From Laguncularia racemosa (Eukaryota; Streptophyta; Magnoliopsida; Myrtales; Combretaceae): a DNA stretch of 64,000 nt. The number at the start of each line of letters is the position of its first letter. Position 1 is the stretch's first letter. Shown here piece after piece: positions 60,289 to 64,000 of the stretch. Both the position numbers and the translations under genes were made by a program. Below the pieces are notes generated by a model. The model had not been told where the DNA came from and did no database searches. It saw only the letters and a program-made list of their open reading frames with translations. The DNA lies in contig JBBMOL010000101.1 of assembly GCA_037954665.1 (NCBI GenBank), forward strand, positions 2,046,001 to 2,110,000, read 5' to 3'.

Positions 60289-62357
60289 TGTCGAGTCTAA
60301 TTTTTTATTTCCCATTCCTAATCCGATCTATACTAGACCCTATGCTCATCTAATGTAGGTCCTCGACTTGAGTTAGGAATTTCGTTTTATTTTGGAGTCA
60401 CCACCCAATTGTAGTTGGGAAAGATTGAATTAGGACTAATTGAGCAGATCAATCCTAATTTGGACCACTAGTTAGTGTGATTTCCTATTTTCGTTTTTGT
60501 GAAAAGATAAAAAGGAAAACCAAAGTTTTTGAGTTCGAAGGCTAACCTATTAAAACCCTAAGGTTACCACCATAATATCCTAAAATCTAAACCTTATCCG
60601 GAATGTCTTTTATTTATTTTTGTTGTCTTTTTATTTTATTCTTGAATAACCTATTCTGAGAAAATGATTTTCATTCTTTTTAGGGTTGTCCCAAATGGGT
60701 GCCTACGTACCTGCTATTCAGGATCAAACGTGCCGTAGTTCGCTTTTCCTGAAAAGCTTTAGTGTGTTTGTGAATTTTAATTATGAAATTTCTTTTTATT
60801 TATATTTTTACCATTTTAGGATTTTTCTAAAAAAAAATCTAAGCCTAAACTTGATAATTTGATTTTTTGAAAATAATAATTATTTTTAGGAAAAACCAAT
60901 TTTGGATTTATTTAAGGAAATAATTTTTCTAGGTGATAAAAATTTCATTTTTCTATTTTTCAACTCATTTCTACTACTATAAATTTTTATTGATTTTTAT
61001 GAATTTTTATAACTTTTTATTAATTTTTTTATAATTTTTATAAACTCCTATGAATTTTCATAATTTTTATAATTTTTATTGAAAAATTTTCTCCTAGATT
61101 TTTTATCTATCCTATTCTAAAATCTAAATTTTTATTATTATTCTTTTCTAATATTTTTGTTATTGTCTTTATAAATTTTCACATTTTTACTATTTATGAT
61201 TATAATTATTACTTTTATTTTATTATTCATCCTAAATCAAATCCTAAAAAAAAGGTAATCTAAATTCTAAATTTTTTTCTATTTTTGAATTATAAATAAC
61301 AAAAAGAGTAAATAAATAAAATAGATAAATAAAAATAAAAAAATTCGACTTACCTGGATCCGGGTCTGAGCGCGGGTCGGGTTGGATCGGGTTGAAGCGG
61401 GTCGGGTTGGGTCGATCGGACACGGTGGCTGGGAGTGCTCGTTGACAGCGTTCCGGCGGCCTTTCGAAGTGATTGAGGTGTCGATTCCTAGGTTTTCGGG
61501 GATGGGGAACTCAACCGTGGCGGTGGATTTCTCCAACAACGCCTCCTGGTGGCAGCTCCACGCTTGATCGGTGGTTGCGACTTAAAGAACTCTGGCGAGG
61601 CTTCGATTCTCTCTTTTTTTCTCTCTTTTTCTCACTTTTGATACGTGCTTCTGCCTCTCCACTTCATCCTCTATTTATAGGTGCAAGAAATCGAGCTGGA
61701 TAAGCTCGAATTTCCACCAATTGAAGCAAATCGGATTTGCGGTTAAGAACCCATCTCTGATTTGTGCAAATCTATTGATTTGTTGCAATTTGATTCCAAT
61801 TGGATGATGTTTATCTTATTTCTGTTGAAGATCTATTGGATTTGTGCAAAAAATCGAATCAAAACGGCCGAAATTCGAATTTTTCTCCTCGCCGGCGATC
61901 TCGGACGGAGGTTGAAGACGATCACACACCTGGTACGTGTGTTCGCTCCAACCAATCGGCTGCTGACACGTGTCCTAGGTAGAGAAAAAATTTGCAAAAC
62001 ACGGATTTTGCTTCCCTCGTGTTTCGAAGCCCTGATTGAGCCCTCCTACGCATGCCTTAGGCCATGGTCCGGACCAGCTGGGCTAGCCCACTTTCACGAT
62101 TTTATTATTTTCGCAATTTGCATATATGCAATGCGATTTTTTTTGTATTTTTTGAAATTTAAAAAAATTGTAAAAATTATTTATCCCTTTTTATTGCCAT
62201 TTCTACAATTATTTTCCAAAATTGATGTATTTTTCCTATTTATTTTATTTTTTGAATATTTTTCCTATTTTTGCTAAATTAGAAAAAAATGGAAAAAATT
62301 GAAAATTAATTATTGTTGATTATTATTGATCATTAAGGCAAAAATGGGGTGTTTACA
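60289..62357 (-). repeat. 5' LTR of element B
   Basis: It runs (plus-strand reading) from TGTCGAGTCTAATTTTTTA to GGCAAAAATGGGGTGTTTACA, 2069 bp. The TATA box is at 61671-61680. The conserved donor CAG|GTAAGT lies near 61345-61355, and the LTR frame before it ends in TRIQ with phase 0, as in the 5' LTR of A. The copy differs from the 3' LTR at scattered sites and short indels. Confidence 0.95.
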
Positions 62358-62362
62358 ATGCA
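62358..62362. repeat. Target-site duplication of element B (right)
   Basis: ATGCA follows the LTR end and matches 47626-47630. Confidence 0.9.
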
Positions 62363-62830
62363 AAAAAAAAAAAGAAAAAAAAAGGAAAGAGGGCCTAATA
62401 GGCTAATATGATTTATTTATTTATTTATTTTTCGCATGTCTAGATGTGATCGGACTTGGGTCATTTAGAAAATCAGGATGAAACGCCATTATGTACCTAT
62501 TAGGTTGTAGTGGTATATACCACTGCTTGATAGCGATTAAGCGATTCTACTCTAGGCTTTGATGTAACCTCTAGTTATAGAGCCAGAGGACCTTTAGAGC
62601 TTACCCCCGTTCCCTTTCCCATGCGTGTGCATTTTATTTATTTCTCTGTCTATTCTTATTTTGTGTTTTGTTTTGTTTTCTTTTTTGCAATTGAAAAGTA
62701 ATATGGCACTACAAGTGTAAAACTGCAACTTCGTTGATGTTCAAAATAATAATCTTTGTAATCTCTTTTCCCTGTATTTCTTTAGTTTTGTAAATTTTTT
62801 TTTTTCCTGTTTTCTTTTTGTAATCTATAG
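62363..62830 (+). mobile_element. Relic C leader, second part
   Basis: After an A-rich run the leader continues with GATGTGATCGGACTTGGGTC, GCCATTATGTACC, AGCGATTAAGCGATTCTAC, CTTTGATGTAACC and ATAGAGCCAGAGGACC. These align with the A and B leaders at about the divergence expected for an old copy. Confidence 0.6.
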
Positions 62831-64000
62831 TAAAACGGAGAACTGAACCAAAGACCGGTCAAACTATGTCAATGAAATCTACATGGATTAGTATGTTTAT
62901 CCTGTAGAAACCTTGTATAGGTGGTTTGATACATTCAGTCAAGAACATTAGGATTGCACTGTACAAAAGATTGGTCCGGTGATGTCTCTAATGAAGGTAC
63001 AACTTAAGTGGGATCTGATTAGAGCTACGACTCATTTTTGGGATCCTGAGTCATTATCGTTCAATTTTGAGCCTTACAAGTTGGCACCCCACCCTAGAGG
63101 AGTATACTCAATTACTTAGGGCCTCTGCCATGGAAAATGGAATAGTGACCCCAAACTTGGAAGCCTAACTTGTGAACATATTCTATCACCTGTTAGGGGT
63201 TAGGAAAAGTAAAATTGTTGAAGCACTGACTGAATGCAAGGACAAGTGTATCTAGGTTTCCACATTGAGGAGTTGGTATGCGTACTCATCAGCCTATCTT
63301 GATAGGCGAGACATTTTTTGTGGAGGATATGATGATTGGCAAAGGAACCACATCAATGTATTCATATTGGCAGCATTTGCAACCATCCTTTTCCCTCAAG
63401 GGCGATCTAACATCCATTTCAAGGTGGCTAAGCTAGTCTCCCAATTTATGATAGGTAAGTCCTACATCCCGGCAATATTGGAAGAATAAATCCAGTCCTT
63501 GATTTTTGTGAAGCGATAAGGTCATGGCATGTTTAAGGGAGGGCACACCTTATTAATAGTGTGGTTTGTTAGCCACATCAAAGCATTTAGAGCAAATTTG
63601 ATGAGAGGATCCTTAGCTCCACAAATAAACATAATGGATAACTTTGCTACGTGGGTTAAATTACCCAGTGACACATCGACTCAACAATGGTGCAGGCTAC
63701 TCAAGATGATCGACTTGGGAGACATTGCATGGATGGCTAGGTGGAATCATTGCACTAAGGCTATACTTGGATGTAAGGAGTATCCAGGTGTACCTTTAGT
63801 TGGTATTATGGGTTGTATTGGTTACTTCCCAGCTCAAGTTGTTAAAAAATTGGGCCCCTTGTAAGACATTACCTATATAAGGTCATTAAAATGGGTAACC
63901 CTTAATGATCAAGATGTTAACATACCACTAGCAACCAAGATTCGACCACCTTAACAATATCAAAGAATTGTGGGAGCGTAGGGAGGTGAAGAAAAAAGCA
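62831..64000 (+). pseudogene. Relic C ORF1 (DUF7745-like), decayed, runs off the window
   Basis: Translated pieces align collinearly with ORF1 of A and B: KIGPVMSLMKVQ near 62965, PRGVYSI near 63093, and FILAAFATILFPQGRSNIHF, AKLVSQFMIGKSYIPAILEE and WFVSHIKAFRANLMRGSLAP in 63265-63610. DIAWMARWNHCTKAILG and VPLVGIMGCIGYFPAQVVKK follow up to 63860. Stops and frame changes separate the pieces. The remaining part of relic C lies beyond 64000. Confidence 0.75.

Larger units (their letters stand above)
47631..62357 (-). mobile_element. Element B: Tat/Ogre-type Ty3/gypsy LTR retrotransposon, 14.7 kb, minus strand
   Basis: It has the same architecture as element A and a complete set of terminal features: LTRs 60289-62357 (5') and 47631-49692 (3'), a primer-binding site, a polypurine tract and perfect ATGCA target duplications. 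Proteins align with A throughout, but the LTRs differ clearly, so A and B are separate subfamilies or lineages of one family. It is inserted in the leader of relic C. Stops and a few frameshifts disable every gene. Confidence 0.95.

Overview
The window is nuclear DNA of a flowering plant, almost certainly a eudicot. It is AT-rich, has long AT, A and T microsatellites, carries one spliced nuclear gene with GT-AG introns, and is otherwise built of plant transposable elements (Mutator-like, foldback/MITE, Ty3/gypsy). No bacterial-style gene, rRNA, tRNA gene or CRISPR is visible. The species cannot be read from the sequence.

Positions 1-23,600 are gene-poor. They hold two nested foldback elements (865-1890), a decayed Mutator-like transposase (minus, 4130-6715) next to a decayed plant-mobile-domain frame (plus, 2741-3790), several MITE-like inverted-repeat elements, and the only gene that looks intact: a three-exon minus-strand gene (9570-10411) for a 141-residue VOC/glyoxalase-like protein related to Arabidopsis DSI-1VOC, with an ACGT-type G-box upstream.

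Positions 23,600-64,000 are one nested stack of LTR retrotransposons. Elements A (31148-45856, plus) and B (47631-62357, minus) are nearly complete 14.7-kb members of the Tat/Ogre group of Ty3/gypsy. Each has perfect 5-bp target duplications (GTCCC, ATGCA), 2.1-kb LTRs, an extra ORF1 (DUF7745-like) before gag, aspartic protease, a short candidate intron between protease and RT, RT, two RNase H domains, integrase without chromodomain, and a 3' UTR full of short tandem repeats. Both are riddled with stops and frameshifts. Older relatives C and D (plus strand) are visible as LTR ends with decayed primer-binding sites, ORF1 and gag pieces. B lies in the leader of C; a 3.3-kb solo LTR (TSD TCAAT) lies in the leader of D; A lies in an unclassified repeat that itself splits the LTR of C.

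A and B point tail to tail, so together they form a roughly 31-kb inverted arrangement. Comparing them shows which features were probably functional: the candidate PR-RT intron, a splice donor kept in all four LTRs paired with an acceptor just before ORF1, and a tRNA-like A/B-box module in the LTRs. I did not find a system unrelated to transposons. The most interesting material is the RNA-processing architecture and 3' UTR repeat turnover of these Tat/Ogre elements.
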